From assembly GCA_964551475.1 (NCBI GenBank), contig CAZKCI010000003.1, forward strand, positions 1-59,083: a stretch of 59,083 nt of DNA. Reading direction: 5' to 3'. Source of the DNA: CAZKCI01 sp964551475 (GTDB taxonomy: Bacteria; Auribacterota; Erginobacteria; Erginobacterales; CAZKCI01). Below are positions 1 through 7,665 of the stretch, in pieces; position 1 is the first letter of the stretch; each line of letters starts with the position of its first letter. The notes beneath the pieces were generated by a model, which saw nothing but the letters and a program-made list of their open reading frames with translations, was not told where the DNA came from and ran no database searches. The translations under genes were made by a program, and so were the position numbers.

Positions 1-327
1 TACGACACGGAAAAGATCTACCGTGGCCCCTACCGGGAGAACGCGCCCGACCTGATCGTCGGCTATCGCCCCGGCTGGCGGGCCTCCTGGGAGTCGGTGA
101 CCGGGACTATTGCCGGCGATGTCTTCAGCGACAACGAGAAGACCTGGTCGGCCGACCACTGCATCGACCACCGCTTCGTCCCGGGCGTCTTCTTTTCCAG
201 CCGGAAGGTCGCGGCCGAGACGCCCCGGATCATCGACCTCGCGCCTACTGTCTTATCGCTCTTCGGCATCAAACCGCCCGAGCACATGGACGGCTCGGTC
301 CTGGAGTTCGCGGCTACTGATCGCTGA
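1..327 (+). CDS. Alkaline phosphatase superfamily phosphodiesterase, C-terminal part (5' end outside window)
   Basis: The frame is open from base 1 to a TGA at 325-327 and gives 108 residues. It is clearly paralogous to the C-terminus of the complete protein at 566-2617: both have GPY-x-E-x-APD, SWESV, a W-S-x-DHC metal-ligand motif, VPG-x-x-FS, a DLAP segment, FGI and a final MDG. It is therefore the end of a second type I phosphodiesterase/nucleotide pyrophosphatase-like enzyme, which acts on phosphoesters outside the cytoplasm. The two genes form a tandem duplication on the + strand, separated by a palindromic repeat. The active-site N-terminal half is not in the window, so activity cannot be judged. 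Confidence 0.85.
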   Translation, partial: YDTEKIYRGPYRENAPDLIVGYRPGWRASWESVTGTIAGDVFSDNEKTWSADHCIDHRFVPGVFFSSRKVAAETPRIIDLAPTVLSLFGIKPPEHMDGSVLEFAATDR

Positions 328-399
328 TCACTTCTTTTTCTGTTACTGTTTTTTGTGTGGGAGGACCGTCTCGGCCCGATTCAGGCCGGCTTCAGCCTG

Positions 400-500
400 G
401 CATTTTCAACAGACGATTGAATAGGATGGAATAGGATACAGACGGCCAGCCAGGACCATCCTATTCAATCCTATCCAATCGTCTGTTAAATTCTTTAGCC
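400..500. repeat. Long imperfect palindrome, family A copy 1
   Basis: Two 30-base arms (408-437 and 458-487) surround a 20-base spacer and are almost perfectly complementary; the arms contain AACAGACGATTGAATAGGAT and its partner. The conserved flanks GCATTTTCAAC and TTCTTTAGCC are shared with the second copy at 14651-14751. It fills the gap between the two phosphodiesterase genes. No gene is seen in 328-565. Confidence 0.85.
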
Positions 501-565
501 ATGTCGCCCCGACAGAGCGGGCCGAGCTCAATGAGAAATGAAAAATGATCAATGCTCAATGACCG

Positions 566-2617
566 ATGAATCGGCTGATTAGATACTGCGCCCTGTTCTG
601 CCTCGCCGCCCTCCTCTCCTGCTCCGGGAAGACGAAGGCTACCGGAAAGAAGGTGATCGTCCTCGCCTTCGACGGGATGGACCCCCGGATCGTCCAGTCG
701 ATGTTCGACCAGGGCCAGCTCCCCCATTTAAAGAAGCTCGCCGAGACGGGGACCTTCACTAAGGTCTGGTCGAGTATCCCACCCCAGTCGCCGGTCGCCT
801 GGTCAAACTTCATCACCGGGAAGAACCCCGGCGGCCACGGCATCTTCGATTTCATCCACCGCCACCCCCAGACCTACCTCCCCTACCTCTCGATGTCGGA
901 CACGCTGCCCGCCCGGCACGTCCTCCGCTTCGGTTCCTATGAGCTCCCCCTGAAGGGGGCCGAGGTGGTCCTGAACCGGAAGGGGAAGGCCTTCTGGGAA
1001 TACCTCGACCAAAAGGAGATCCCGGTCACCGTCTTCTGCATCCCGTCCAACTACCCGCCGGTCAAAGCGGGGACGGCTCTCTCCGGGATGGGAACGCCGG
1101 ACCTGCGGGGCACCTACGGGACCTATCAATACTTCACCACCGAGCCCAAGGACGTCCCCGAGGATTACGGCGGGGCGCGGATCATCGTGACCAGAGTAGA
1201 GAACAACACGGTGAGGGAATCTCTCCAGGGCCCCGCCAACGGCTTCCGCCGGGAGCCGAAGAAGGGGGAGAACGGCGAGGCGCCAAGAAACGCCAGGGGC
1301 GAAATCGAATACACGAACCCCGACCTCGACATCCCCTTCGCCGTCTTCCTCGATCCCGAGAGCCCCGCGGCCCGGATCGATCTCCCCGACCGAAAAATCC
1401 TTCTCAACCAGGGCGAGTGGTCCGACTGGGTGGTCCTCCGCTTCCAGCCTCTTGCCTTCCTCGGCGAGACGACCGCCATCGCCCGTTTCTATCTCAAGGA
1501 GGTCCGGCCGCATTTCCGCCTTTATGTCACGCCGCTCAACGTCGACCCCCGCCACCCCGCCCTTCCGATCGACTGGCCCGGCGGATTCGCCCGCGAGCTG
1601 GCCGAGGCCAACGGCGATTTTTACACGCTGGGCATGCCCGAGGACACCAAGGCCCTGACCAACAACACCTTCACCACCGAGGAGTTCTACGCCCAGGCGA
1701 AGATGGTGCTCGCGGAGAGGAACCGGAATTTCGACTACCTCTTCGACCGCTTCACCGACGGTTTCTTCTTCTACTACTATTCCTCCACCGACCTGGGGAC
1801 GCACATCTTCTGGCATCTCCGCGACCAGGAGCACCCCGTCCACGACGCCGCCAGGCGGGCGAAGATGGGCGACGTGATCGAGGAGATCTACGAGGAGATG
1901 GACCAGGTCGTCGCCAAGGTGGAGAGACGCCTCGACGACCGGACCACACTGATCATCATGTCCGACCACGGCTTCGGGCCTTTCTACCGGAACTTCCACC
2001 TCAACACCTGGCTCGCCCAAAACGGCTATCTCGTCCTCCAGGGCGGGGCGGAGAAGGGGTCGCTCTACGGCAACGTCGACTGGGAAAGGACCAGAGCCTA
2101 CGCGCTCGGCTTCAACAGCCTCTACCTGAACCTCAAGGGACGGGAGGCCTTCGGGTCGGTCTCCCCGGGCGAACGGGAAGCCCTGCTGGATGAGCTCAGC
2201 GCGAAGCTCCAGGCGGTCCGCGACCCTCAGAACGGGAAGCCGGTGATCCGGCGGGCGGTTAAAAGCGAGGACGCCTACAGCGGACCCTATGCCGAATCCG
2301 CCCCCGATATCCTGGTCGGCTACGACTGGGGCTACCGCTCCTCCTGGGAGTCGGTCCTGGGCGACGTGACCGGCGTCCTCTTCACCGACAACAAGGAGAA
2401 GTGGTCCGGCGACCACTGCGGGGCCACCGAGATCGTCCCCGGCGTTCTCTTCTCGAACAAGAAGATCATCTCCGACAATCCCCATCTCTACGACCTCGCC
2501 CCCTCCATACTCTCCGAGTTCGGGATCGAGAAGCCGGCCGACATGGACGGGGAGAACGTCTTTCGGGAACCCAAGGCGTCGGAGAAAGCAAAAGTCAAAA
2601 GTCTGCCGTATCTCTAA
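566..2617 (+). CDS. Lipoprotein alkaline phosphatase superfamily phosphodiesterase / nucleotide pyrophosphatase
   Basis: 683 residues. The N-terminus MNRLIRYCALF...LLSC is a lipoprotein signal with the lipidated Cys near residue 19, so the enzyme should sit on the periplasmic face of a membrane. Alkaline-phosphatase-fold signatures are present: FDGMDPR (first metal Asp) near residue 38, a Ser/Thr-rich PQSPVAWS-x-FITG nucleophile region followed by GGHGIFDF, MSDHGFGPF (Asp/His metal ligands) near residue 467, and GDHC near the C-terminus. The family hydrolyses phosphodiester or pyrophosphate bonds; the substrate is unknown. There is no clear ribosome site before the ATG, but this start gives the signal peptide. 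It is a paralogue of the truncated gene at 1-327. Its tail KVKSLPYL resembles the tail of the small downstream protein. Confidence 0.88.
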   Translation: MNRLIRYCALFCLAALLSCSGKTKATGKKVIVLAFDGMDPRIVQSMFDQGQLPHLKKLAETGTFTKVWSSIPPQSPVAWSNFITGKNPGGHGIFDFIHRHPQTYLPYLSMSDTLPARHVLRFGSYELPLKGAEVVLNRKGKAFWEYLDQKEIPVTVFCIPSNYPPVKAGTALSGMGTPDLRGTYGTYQYFTTEPKDVPEDYGGARIIVTRVENNTVRESLQGPANGFRREPKKGENGEAPRNARGEIEYTNPDLDIPFAVFLDPESPAARIDLPDRKILLNQGEWSDWVVLRFQPLAFLGETTAIARFYLKEVRPHFRLYVTPLNVDPRHPALPIDWPGGFARELAEANGDFYTLGMPEDTKALTNNTFTTEEFYAQAKMVLAERNRNFDYLFDRFTDGFFFYYYSSTDLGTHIFWHLRDQEHPVHDAARRAKMGDVIEEIYEEMDQVVAKVERRLDDRTTLIIMSDHGFGPFYRNFHLNTWLAQNGYLVLQGGAEKGSLYGNVDWERTRAYALGFNSLYLNLKGREAFGSVSPGEREALLDELSAKLQAVRDPQNGKPVIRRAVKSEDAYSGPYAESAPDILVGYDWGYRSSWESVLGDVTGVLFTDNKEKWSGDHCGATEIVPGVLFSNKKIISDNPHLYDLAPSILSEFGIEKPADMDGENVFREPKASEKAKVKSLPYL

Positions 2618-2632
2618 CAAAGAAAGGAGTCA

Positions 2633-2715
2633 TGGAGTACTGGAGTGATGGAGTGATGGGCAGCGGCCAGGCTGGTTTTCCCAATACTCCAATACTCCGA
2701 TACTCCATTACTCCA
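2633..2715. repeat. Palindromic repeat, family B copy 1 (GGAGTGATGG / CCATTACTCC)
   Basis: GGAGTACTGGAGTGATGG units on the left face CAATACTCC-ATTACTCC units on the right around a GGCCAGGC core. The second copy is at 20823-20887. It lies between the phosphodiesterase stop and the small gene at 2735, so the two may be separately transcribed. Confidence 0.8.
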
Positions 2716-2734
2716 GTTTATCTGGAGGTTCCTC

Positions 2735-2920
2735 ATGGCCAAGATCAAGATCGCGGATGAGTTGTTCGAAAGGGTGAAAGCGGCGGCGGCCCAGGCCGGC
2801 TACGCGTCGGCGGATGAGTTCATCGTCCACGCTTTAGAGAAGGCGACGGCCGCGGACACGGCCGCCGATGACCAGGAAAAAGCGAAAGAGAAGCTCAAGG
2901 GGCTCGGCTACATCGGATGA
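2735..2920 (+). CDS. Small protein, RHH-like N-terminus, LKGLGYIG tail
   Basis: 61 residues, preceded by CTGGAGGTTCCTC, a good ribosome site. Residues 1-35 (AKIKIADELFERVKAAAAQA... SADEFIVHALEKA) look like the beta-helix-helix layout of ribbon-helix-helix proteins. An acidic/basic linker leads to the C-terminal LKGLGYIG. That kind of ending (L-K-x-L-G-Y) recurs, to my knowledge, at the C-termini of sulfatase/phosphodiesterase and TPR proteins in several uncultivated lineages, and the preceding phosphodiesterase ends in a similar KSLPYL. It could be a DNA-binding regulator or a small partner of the phosphodiesterases; neither is demonstrated. Confidence 0.7.
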   Translation: MAKIKIADELFERVKAAAAQAGYASADEFIVHALEKATAADTAADDQEKAKEKLKGLGYIG

Positions 2921-2926
2921 CGCTAG

Positions 2927-3742
2927 ATGCATCTGCTTTTTAACATCCCGACCCTGGCCTTCGCCCTCTTCCTTTTCCCCTTCCGGTCCCTGCCTCCGAT
3001 CTGGGGGATCGCCGCGGTTGCTCTCCTGACCGCGGTCTTCATCCTCCTCGTCTACCGCTTCGCCTCGAACCAGGAGGCGATCCGGCGGGAGAAGAAGCGG
3101 ATCCAGGGGCACTTCCTCGGCATCTACCTCTTCAAGGACAGCGCCCGCCAGATCTTCCTGTCCCTGGCGAGGCTCCTCCTCGCCATCGTCCGCTACCTCG
3201 CCTGGTCCCTCCCCTCTCTTTTCATTGTGATCATCCCCATCCTTCTCGTCTGCCTTCAGCTCGACCTCCACTACGGGAGGCGGGGCCTCCAGGTCGGGGA
3301 AAGCGTCAACGTCTACGTCCGCTGGAGCGGCGCGACCGATCCTCAGGCCGCCCTCCGGTCCGCGTCGGGATTGATCGTGGAGACGCCGCCGGTGCGGATC
3401 GCCGCTCTGGGCGAGACCGACTGGCGGATCGGCATGAAACAACCGAGATACCACCTGCTGGCGCTCGCGATCGGGAAGAACTCGACGACGTTCCCGGTCG
3501 TCTCCGGCGACGGGATCAGGCCGATCTATCCGGAAAGAGGGCGGCCGGGCTGGAGAAGTTATCTCCTCTCCCCCGGCCAGAACTATCTCCCGGAGGACTA
3601 CCCGGTCAGCTCGGTCCGGATCGACTACCCCGTCCGCCGGATCGACGTTCTGGGCCGGCAGCTTCACTGGGCGATCGTCTATTTCGTCCTCGCCGTCGTC
3701 TTCGGCTTCCTCCTCAAGCGCCCTCTCAAAGTCGAATTCTAA
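2927..3742 (+). CDS. Conserved membrane protein, unknown function
   Basis: 271 residues. The ATG lies 6 bases after the previous stop, so it is probably co-transcribed with the small protein. Two hydrophobic helices come early (about residues 5-45), a basic amphipathic stretch follows (QEAIRREKKRIQGHFLGIYLFKD), then one helix near 95-115, a roughly 110-residue beta-rich extracytoplasmic section (GRRGLQVGESVNVYVRW...) and a last helix near 245-265 ending in a basic tail. I do not recognise a catalytic motif. The order phosphodiesterase, small protein, membrane protein suggests a membrane-associated function linked to the phosphodiesterases, which is inference only. Confidence 0.75.
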   Translation: MHLLFNIPTLAFALFLFPFRSLPPIWGIAAVALLTAVFILLVYRFASNQEAIRREKKRIQGHFLGIYLFKDSARQIFLSLARLLLAIVRYLAWSLPSLFIVIIPILLVCLQLDLHYGRRGLQVGESVNVYVRWSGATDPQAALRSASGLIVETPPVRIAALGETDWRIGMKQPRYHLLALAIGKNSTTFPVVSGDGIRPIYPERGRPGWRSYLLSPGQNYLPEDYPVSSVRIDYPVRRIDVLGRQLHWAIVYFVLAVVFGFLLKRPLKVEF

Positions 3743-3759
3743 TCTCTATCGGTCTCTGC

Positions 3760-3765
3760 TATAAT
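3760..3765 (+). promoter_or_regulatory. Candidate -10 box (TATAAT) for the small gene at 3803
   Basis: A consensus TATAAT sits 37 bases before the start codon in an otherwise GC-rich region; no good -35 box is seen at 17 bases upstream. Confidence 0.4.
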
Positions 3766-3802
3766 CCCGCCTTTATTCAACCAACCAAAAGGAGGTGCAG
3801 TC

Positions 3803-3910
3803 ATGGGAAAGTCTCGTGATATCGGCCGCAAGCTGGAGAAGAAAGCGCCCAAGATGACGCTCAAGGAGAAGCGGGCGGCGAAGAGAGCGAAAAGGGAGCA
3901 GACCTTCTGA
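3803..3910 (+). CDS. Very small basic protein (35 aa)
   Basis: The ATG follows an excellent ribosome site (AAGGAGGTGCAGTC) and a TATAAT box. The product starts MGKSRDIGRKLEKKAP and is about 40 percent Lys/Arg, ending KRAKREQTF, with no Cys. The pattern MGKSRD...K-T/M-L-KEKRA-x-KRAKR looks like a recurring family of tiny basic proteins that often escape annotation. Such proteins tend to bind nucleic acid or ribosomes, but no function can be assigned. The carboxypeptidase gene follows 25 bases later and may share its promoter. Confidence 0.7.
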   Translation: MGKSRDIGRKLEKKAPKMTLKEKRAAKRAKREQTF

Positions 3911-3935
3911 GTCTCGCAGGAGACCTGAATCATCC

Positions 3936-4964
3936 ATGAAACGACTCCCCGCCCTCTTCCTGCTTCTCCTCCTCCCGGCGGCGCCGCTTTTCGCCGCCCG
4001 GGCGAAGATCCCGCCCCGCACCGCCGACCCCTACGTCGGGGCGACCGTGATGCGGGCCGACGACGGAACCGTCCTCTTCGCCGACCAGGCCGACGCTCCC
4101 TGCTACCCCGCCTCCATCGTCAAGCTGATGATGCTCCTGATCGTCCAGGAGAAGATCGAAGCGGGGAACCTTCACCTGAGCGATCCGGTCAAGGTCACCG
4201 CCCAGGCGGCGAAAACGGGGGGATCGCAGGTCTACCTGAAAGAGCATGAGGAGTTCAGCATTGAGGATCTCCTCTACGCCCTGATCATCCAGTCGGCCAA
4301 CGACGCGGCGGTGGCCCTGGCTATCCACATCGCCGGGTCCACCGACGGCTTCGTCGACATGATGCAGGAGCGGGGGCGGGAGATCGGGATGGCGCGCACC
4401 AAGTTCCATTCCGTCCACGGCCTCCCCCCGGCCGCGAGCCAGGAGCCGGACGTCTCCACCGCGGGCGACCTGGCCGTGCTCGCCCGGGAGCTCCTGAAAC
4501 ATCCGGACATCCTCGCCTACACCTCGACCACCGTCCGCCCTTTCCGCGACGGCTCCTTCGAGATGCGCTCCCACAACAGCCTGCTCACCACCTGCTCGGG
4601 GTGCGACGGCCTCAAGACCGGCTATTTCGGCGCGGGAGGATACTCGATCGTGGCCACGGCCGAGCGCCAGGGAGCGCGCCTGATCGCGGTGGTGGCGGGG
4701 TCCCAGAGCAAGCAGAGGCGCGACGCCAAAACCCAGGAGCTCCTCTCCCAGTCATTCTCTTCCCTGCCCGCCGCGACCCCCGTCATCGTCCCGGCCCCGC
4801 CGGCGGCCGACGAGGCGAAAGTCGATGAAGCGCCATCGAGCGGTAAGGCCGGATCGTCCTCCGCGGGCGGATCCTCCGGCGCGTTCAAGATTATTTTGAG
4901 GATTGTTTTATGCGCGGCGGGGGCGGCGGTCTTCTTCTGGCTGGGAAGGATCAGCAGGCCCTAG
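3936..4964 (+). CDS. Serine-type D-alanyl-D-alanine carboxypeptidase (S11 family)
   Basis: 342 residues with a Sec signal peptide (about 1-22). It trims the terminal D-Ala from peptidoglycan stem peptides in the periplasm. All three penicillin-binding motifs are present: SIVK (S60-x-x-K63), SAN at about 120 and KTG at about 227-229 inside GLKTGYFG. A Ser/Ala/Pro/Gly-rich stretch (about 270-315) precedes a C-terminal hydrophobic helix and the basic end GRISRP, so the enzyme is probably held in the membrane by a C-terminal anchor rather than by the amphipathic helix of classical PBP5. Its length fits a minimal DacA/DacB-like enzyme. Confidence 0.92.
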   Translation: MKRLPALFLLLLLPAAPLFAARAKIPPRTADPYVGATVMRADDGTVLFADQADAPCYPASIVKLMMLLIVQEKIEAGNLHLSDPVKVTAQAAKTGGSQVYLKEHEEFSIEDLLYALIIQSANDAAVALAIHIAGSTDGFVDMMQERGREIGMARTKFHSVHGLPPAASQEPDVSTAGDLAVLARELLKHPDILAYTSTTVRPFRDGSFEMRSHNSLLTTCSGCDGLKTGYFGAGGYSIVATAERQGARLIAVVAGSQSKQRRDAKTQELLSQSFSSLPAATPVIVPAPPAADEAKVDEAPSSGKAGSSSAGGSSGAFKIILRIVLCAAGAAVFFWLGRISRP

Positions 4965-4968
4965 ACAG

Positions 4969-5031
4969 CAAGGGGAACCGGGGAAACCAGGGAACTGATC
5001 TCGCCATCCCTGGTTTTCCCGGTTCCCCTTG
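4969..5031. terminator. 25-bp-arm hairpin between convergent genes
   Basis: The arms 4969-4993 (CAAGGGGAACCGGGGAAACC...) and 5007-5031 pair with a single mismatch around a 13-base loop. It sits between the carboxypeptidase stop (4964) and the aminotransferase stop (5033) of the facing gene. There is no U-tract, so it is either a bidirectional transcription block or another dispersed palindrome. Confidence 0.55.
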
Positions 5032-5032
5032 T

Positions 5033-5935
5033 TTACCTTGTTCCCCTGGTCTTTTCGCCCGCGAAACGGGCTGTCTCTTCAGCAAAGATCGCTGCCACCC
5101 GGCGGGTGAGCGGACCGGGGACGCCCTTCCCGATCCTCCGGCCGTCGACGCGGACCACGGGAAGGATCCCCTTGTTGGTGGCGGTGATGAAGACCTCCTC
5201 CGCCCGGAGAAGATCGGAGCGGGTGAGCGGACGGACAGAGATCGGGAAAACGCCGCGGAGCAGTTTGAGGATCAGCTGGCGGGTGACGCCGGGAAGAATT
5301 TTCCGGTCCGGCGTCGCCAGCCTCCCGCCGAGGAAAACGAAAACGTTGGCGGTCTTTCCCTCCAGAACCCTCCCCTCCCGGTCGATGGAGAGCGCCTCCA
5401 CCGCTCCCCGCGCGTAAGCCCGCCGGACGGCGATCACCGCGGAGAGGTAGTTCAGCGTCTTCGCCTCCGGGATATAGGGTTCGGCGGGGACAGTGATCAC
5501 CTTCACTCCCCGGGAATACCAGCGGGCGGGGTAGGGCTGAAGGGGGACCGCGGTCACGACGAGGCGGGGCTCTCCCTCGGGCGTGATGAAATCCCGCGAG
5601 GCGCCGCCGGTGACAATGACCCGGATGTTGGCTTCGGGGTAGCGGTTGCGGCGAAGCGTCTCCGCGACGATCCGCGCGATTTCTCCCTCCGTCCGGGGAA
5701 GTTTGATCCCGATCAGGGCGGCGGAGCGGCCCAGGCGCTTCAGGTGTTCGCCGAGATGGAAGGGCTTCCCCCCGTAGGTGCGCAGGAACTCGAAGACCCC
5801 GAAGCCGCGCAGGATCGCCAGGTCGTCGAGCGGAAGGGCCGCGCGGGCGGCGGCGACATACTTCCCGTCGACGTAATAGACGGACCGCGGCGATGGCGAC
5901 TTAGTTCTTTTCCATTTTGCCTGTTGCCTTTTCAC
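5033..5935 (-). CDS. Class IV PLP aminotransferase (branched-chain / D-amino acid type)
   Basis: 300 residues. Fold-type IV aminotransferases transfer amino groups to branched-chain 2-oxo acids or D-amino acids, or cleave aminodeoxychorismate; the exact substrate is not resolvable here. Visible markers are YYVDGKYV, the DDLAILRGFGVFEFLRTY segment, R-x-x-EH-KRL, the lysine in EAKTLNYLSAVIA that should hold PLP, and G-x-T-x-N-F-like EGKTANVFV. The start is a GTG overlapping the stop of the upstream STAS gene by 4 bases (GTGA), implying translational coupling. The first dozen residues are basic and atypical, so the true start could lie slightly later. Confidence 0.85.
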   Translation of the reverse strand: MKRQQAKWKRTKSPSPRSVYYVDGKYVAAARAALPLDDLAILRGFGVFEFLRTYGGKPFHLGEHLKRLGRSAALIGIKLPRTEGEIARIVAETLRRNRYPEANIRVIVTGGASRDFITPEGEPRLVVTAVPLQPYPARWYSRGVKVITVPAEPYIPEAKTLNYLSAVIAVRRAYARGAVEALSIDREGRVLEGKTANVFVFLGGRLATPDRKILPGVTRQLILKLLRGVFPISVRPLTRSDLLRAEEVFITATNKGILPVVRVDGRRIGKGVPGPLTRRVAAIFAEETARFAGEKTRGTR

Positions 5936-6297
5936 TTTTCTTCTCGCTGCATCTTCTCCAGATAGCTCTCCATCTCCTCCTGGCTGGTGAAGATCGACTG
6001 GGAGGGGAGAGCGGCGATGATCTCGAAAACCTTGCGCACCGGGGGGCGGAGGTGGACGAGACGCATCTCCCCGCCGGTCCGGGCGAGGGCCTTTTTTGTC
6101 TTCAGGATCACCCGGACCCCCATGCTGGAGATGAAGTCCACACCGCTCAGATCGAAGATCAGGAGACGGGGCGAGACCTCCAGGAGTATCTCCACCTGCT
6201 TCTCCAACTGGGCGTAGCTTGCCGAGTCGATTGGCCCGCTCGGAGAGACGGTGAATACCCCGGTCGGCCCCTCTCTGGTCTTGATGGTCAGCGGCAT
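5932..6297 (-). CDS. STAS-domain anti-sigma factor antagonist
   Basis: I place the start at the ATG ending at 6297 (MPLTIKTREG...), which has GGGGGAGGTTCCG directly before it; this gives 121 residues. A longer frame begins at a TTG 51 bases upstream. The SpoIIAA/STAS fold is shown by a beta strand, then SPSGPIDSASY, the core LIFDLSGVDFISSMGVRVIL with the phosphorylatable Ser (FISSMG), and a closing ALPSQSIF-like segment. These proteins bind anti-sigma kinases in partner-switching signalling; no kinase or phosphatase is adjacent. It overlaps the aminotransferase start by 4 bases. Confidence 0.87.
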   Translation of the reverse strand: MPLTIKTREGPTGVFTVSPSGPIDSASYAQLEKQVEILLEVSPRLLIFDLSGVDFISSMGVRVILKTKKALARTGGEMRLVHLRPPVRKVFEIIAALPSQSIFTSQEEMESYLEKMQREEK

Positions 6298-6399
6298 CGG
6301 AACCTCCCCCAAGATACAGTTCACAAGCTCAAGAGTTCCCAGGTTCAATCGGGTGGGCTCTTCCCCCTGTTTCCCCTGTTCTCTGTATTTCCCCTGCCC

Positions 6400-7641
6400 T
6401 CAGAGCTGGGCGGTCGTCACCTGAAGCCGGCGAGCCATTTCCTTCAAAACGCCGGTCACGATGGACGGGTTGTCCCGCAAAAGGGTATCAAAGTTCGACC
6501 GGGAGATGGCGATCAGATTTGTCTCCGGCGCCGAACCGGTGGCGGAAGCGGTCCGGGACTCGTCGAGCAGCATCGCCATCTCCCCGAAGTATTCGCCGGG
6601 ACCATATTCCCGCACCGGTTTGCCGTTCTTCTCGATTTTAACCCGCCCGGAGACGACATAATACATCTCGGAGCCCGCCGCCCCTTCCCGGAAGATCGTC
6701 TCCCCCTCCGCGCAGAGACGGAGAAAGCGCCGGAGCGGACCCGGCACCTCCCCGGTCCGGGGCCGCGCGGCGAGGAAGAGGCCGCGCAGCAGCAGGGCAT
6801 CGCGCCGGCGCAGGTTGGCCATCAGCTCCGCCCCCAACAGGATGACCACGAACGAGTAATAGATCCAGACCGTGAGGAGGAAGATCGCCTTGAGCGAGCC
6901 GAAGGCGTATCCGTAATTCGGGTTGAAACGGAGGACCAGGGCGAAGAGCGGCCGGATGACGAAAAGCAGGGAAGCGGTGACCAGGGCCCCGGCCAGACGC
7001 TCGAACCAGGAGAGGCGCACCGGGCAGAAGACAAAGGTGAGGAGGACGATGAAGAGCACGCCGACCGGGAAGGAGACGGCGAACGCCAGCCATTTCCATT
7101 CCGGTATCCCCGCCGGGGCCGAAACCGTCCCCTCCCATAAACCGATCGCCAGCTTGCTCGCGACCAGGATGACAAAAAGGGAAAGGATAGAGCCCGCCCC
7201 GGCCAGCGTGTAGAGCTTGGCCTGGAGAAAGTTATGCTTCCTTTCCGAGCGGAAGATCTGGGTGAAGGCCGCCCGGAGCGAGGAGGAGAGCGGGGTGACC
7301 GCCCAGAGAAGCGCGGCCATCGACACCCAGCCCCAGGTCCTCTGGACGGCCAGCGCGGAGATCTCCTTGAGGATCACTTCGTTGAACTGGGGCAGGACCT
7401 GCTGGGTGATGGAGGAGATGCCTTCCAGCACCTCGCGGGAGGAGAGGGTGAACCGGCCGAGCAGGATCAGGACGAGGAGGAGGAGCGGGGTCAGCGAGAA
7501 AAAACCGTAGTAAGCGAGGGTGGCGGCGACCTGGAAGTTGTTGTTCTTGGGAAAGGAGCGGACCGTCTCCCGGAGCACCAGCCAGGCGACGGAAAATACA
7601 TCGCGGCCGGCGGAGACGGCGTTGGCGTTGCGCGCGGACAT
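6400..7641 (-). CDS. YihY/BrkB family membrane protein fused to a cyclic-nucleotide-binding domain
   Basis: 413 residues. Residues about 20-285 are the BrkB/YihY transporter-like domain: NNNFQVAATLAYYGFFSLTPLLLL at the start, six or so membrane helices, and Y-x-F-x-R-NPNYGYAFGS late. Residues about 304-413 are a cNMP-binding domain: GETIFREG, MYYVVSGRVKI, and the phosphate-binding cassette YFGEMAMLLDESRTASA with the conserved Glu and Arg. BrkB proteins are envelope proteins of unsettled function. The C-terminal domain implies gating or control by a cyclic nucleotide, or a degenerate regulatory role. The gene precedes the STAS protein on the same strand, suggesting a signalling-linked operon. 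Confidence 0.87.
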   Translation of the reverse strand: MSARNANAVSAGRDVFSVAWLVLRETVRSFPKNNNFQVAATLAYYGFFSLTPLLLLVLILLGRFTLSSREVLEGISSITQQVLPQFNEVILKEISALAVQRTWGWVSMAALLWAVTPLSSSLRAAFTQIFRSERKHNFLQAKLYTLAGAGSILSLFVILVASKLAIGLWEGTVSAPAGIPEWKWLAFAVSFPVGVLFIVLLTFVFCPVRLSWFERLAGALVTASLLFVIRPLFALVLRFNPNYGYAFGSLKAIFLLTVWIYYSFVVILLGAELMANLRRRDALLLRGLFLAARPRTGEVPGPLRRFLRLCAEGETIFREGAAGSEMYYVVSGRVKIEKNGKPVREYGPGEYFGEMAMLLDESRTASATGSAPETNLIAISRSNFDTLLRDNPSIVTGVLKEMARRLQVTTAQL

Positions 7642-7665
7642 GGACTCCCCGGGGAAGCGGCTCCC

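Noticed and set aside
803..2620. 605-codon open frame antisense to the phosphodiesterase
   Set aside because: It is a GC-rich shadow frame: residue composition is dominated by G, V, E, D and R without motifs, and it mirrors a clearly homologous gene on the other strand.
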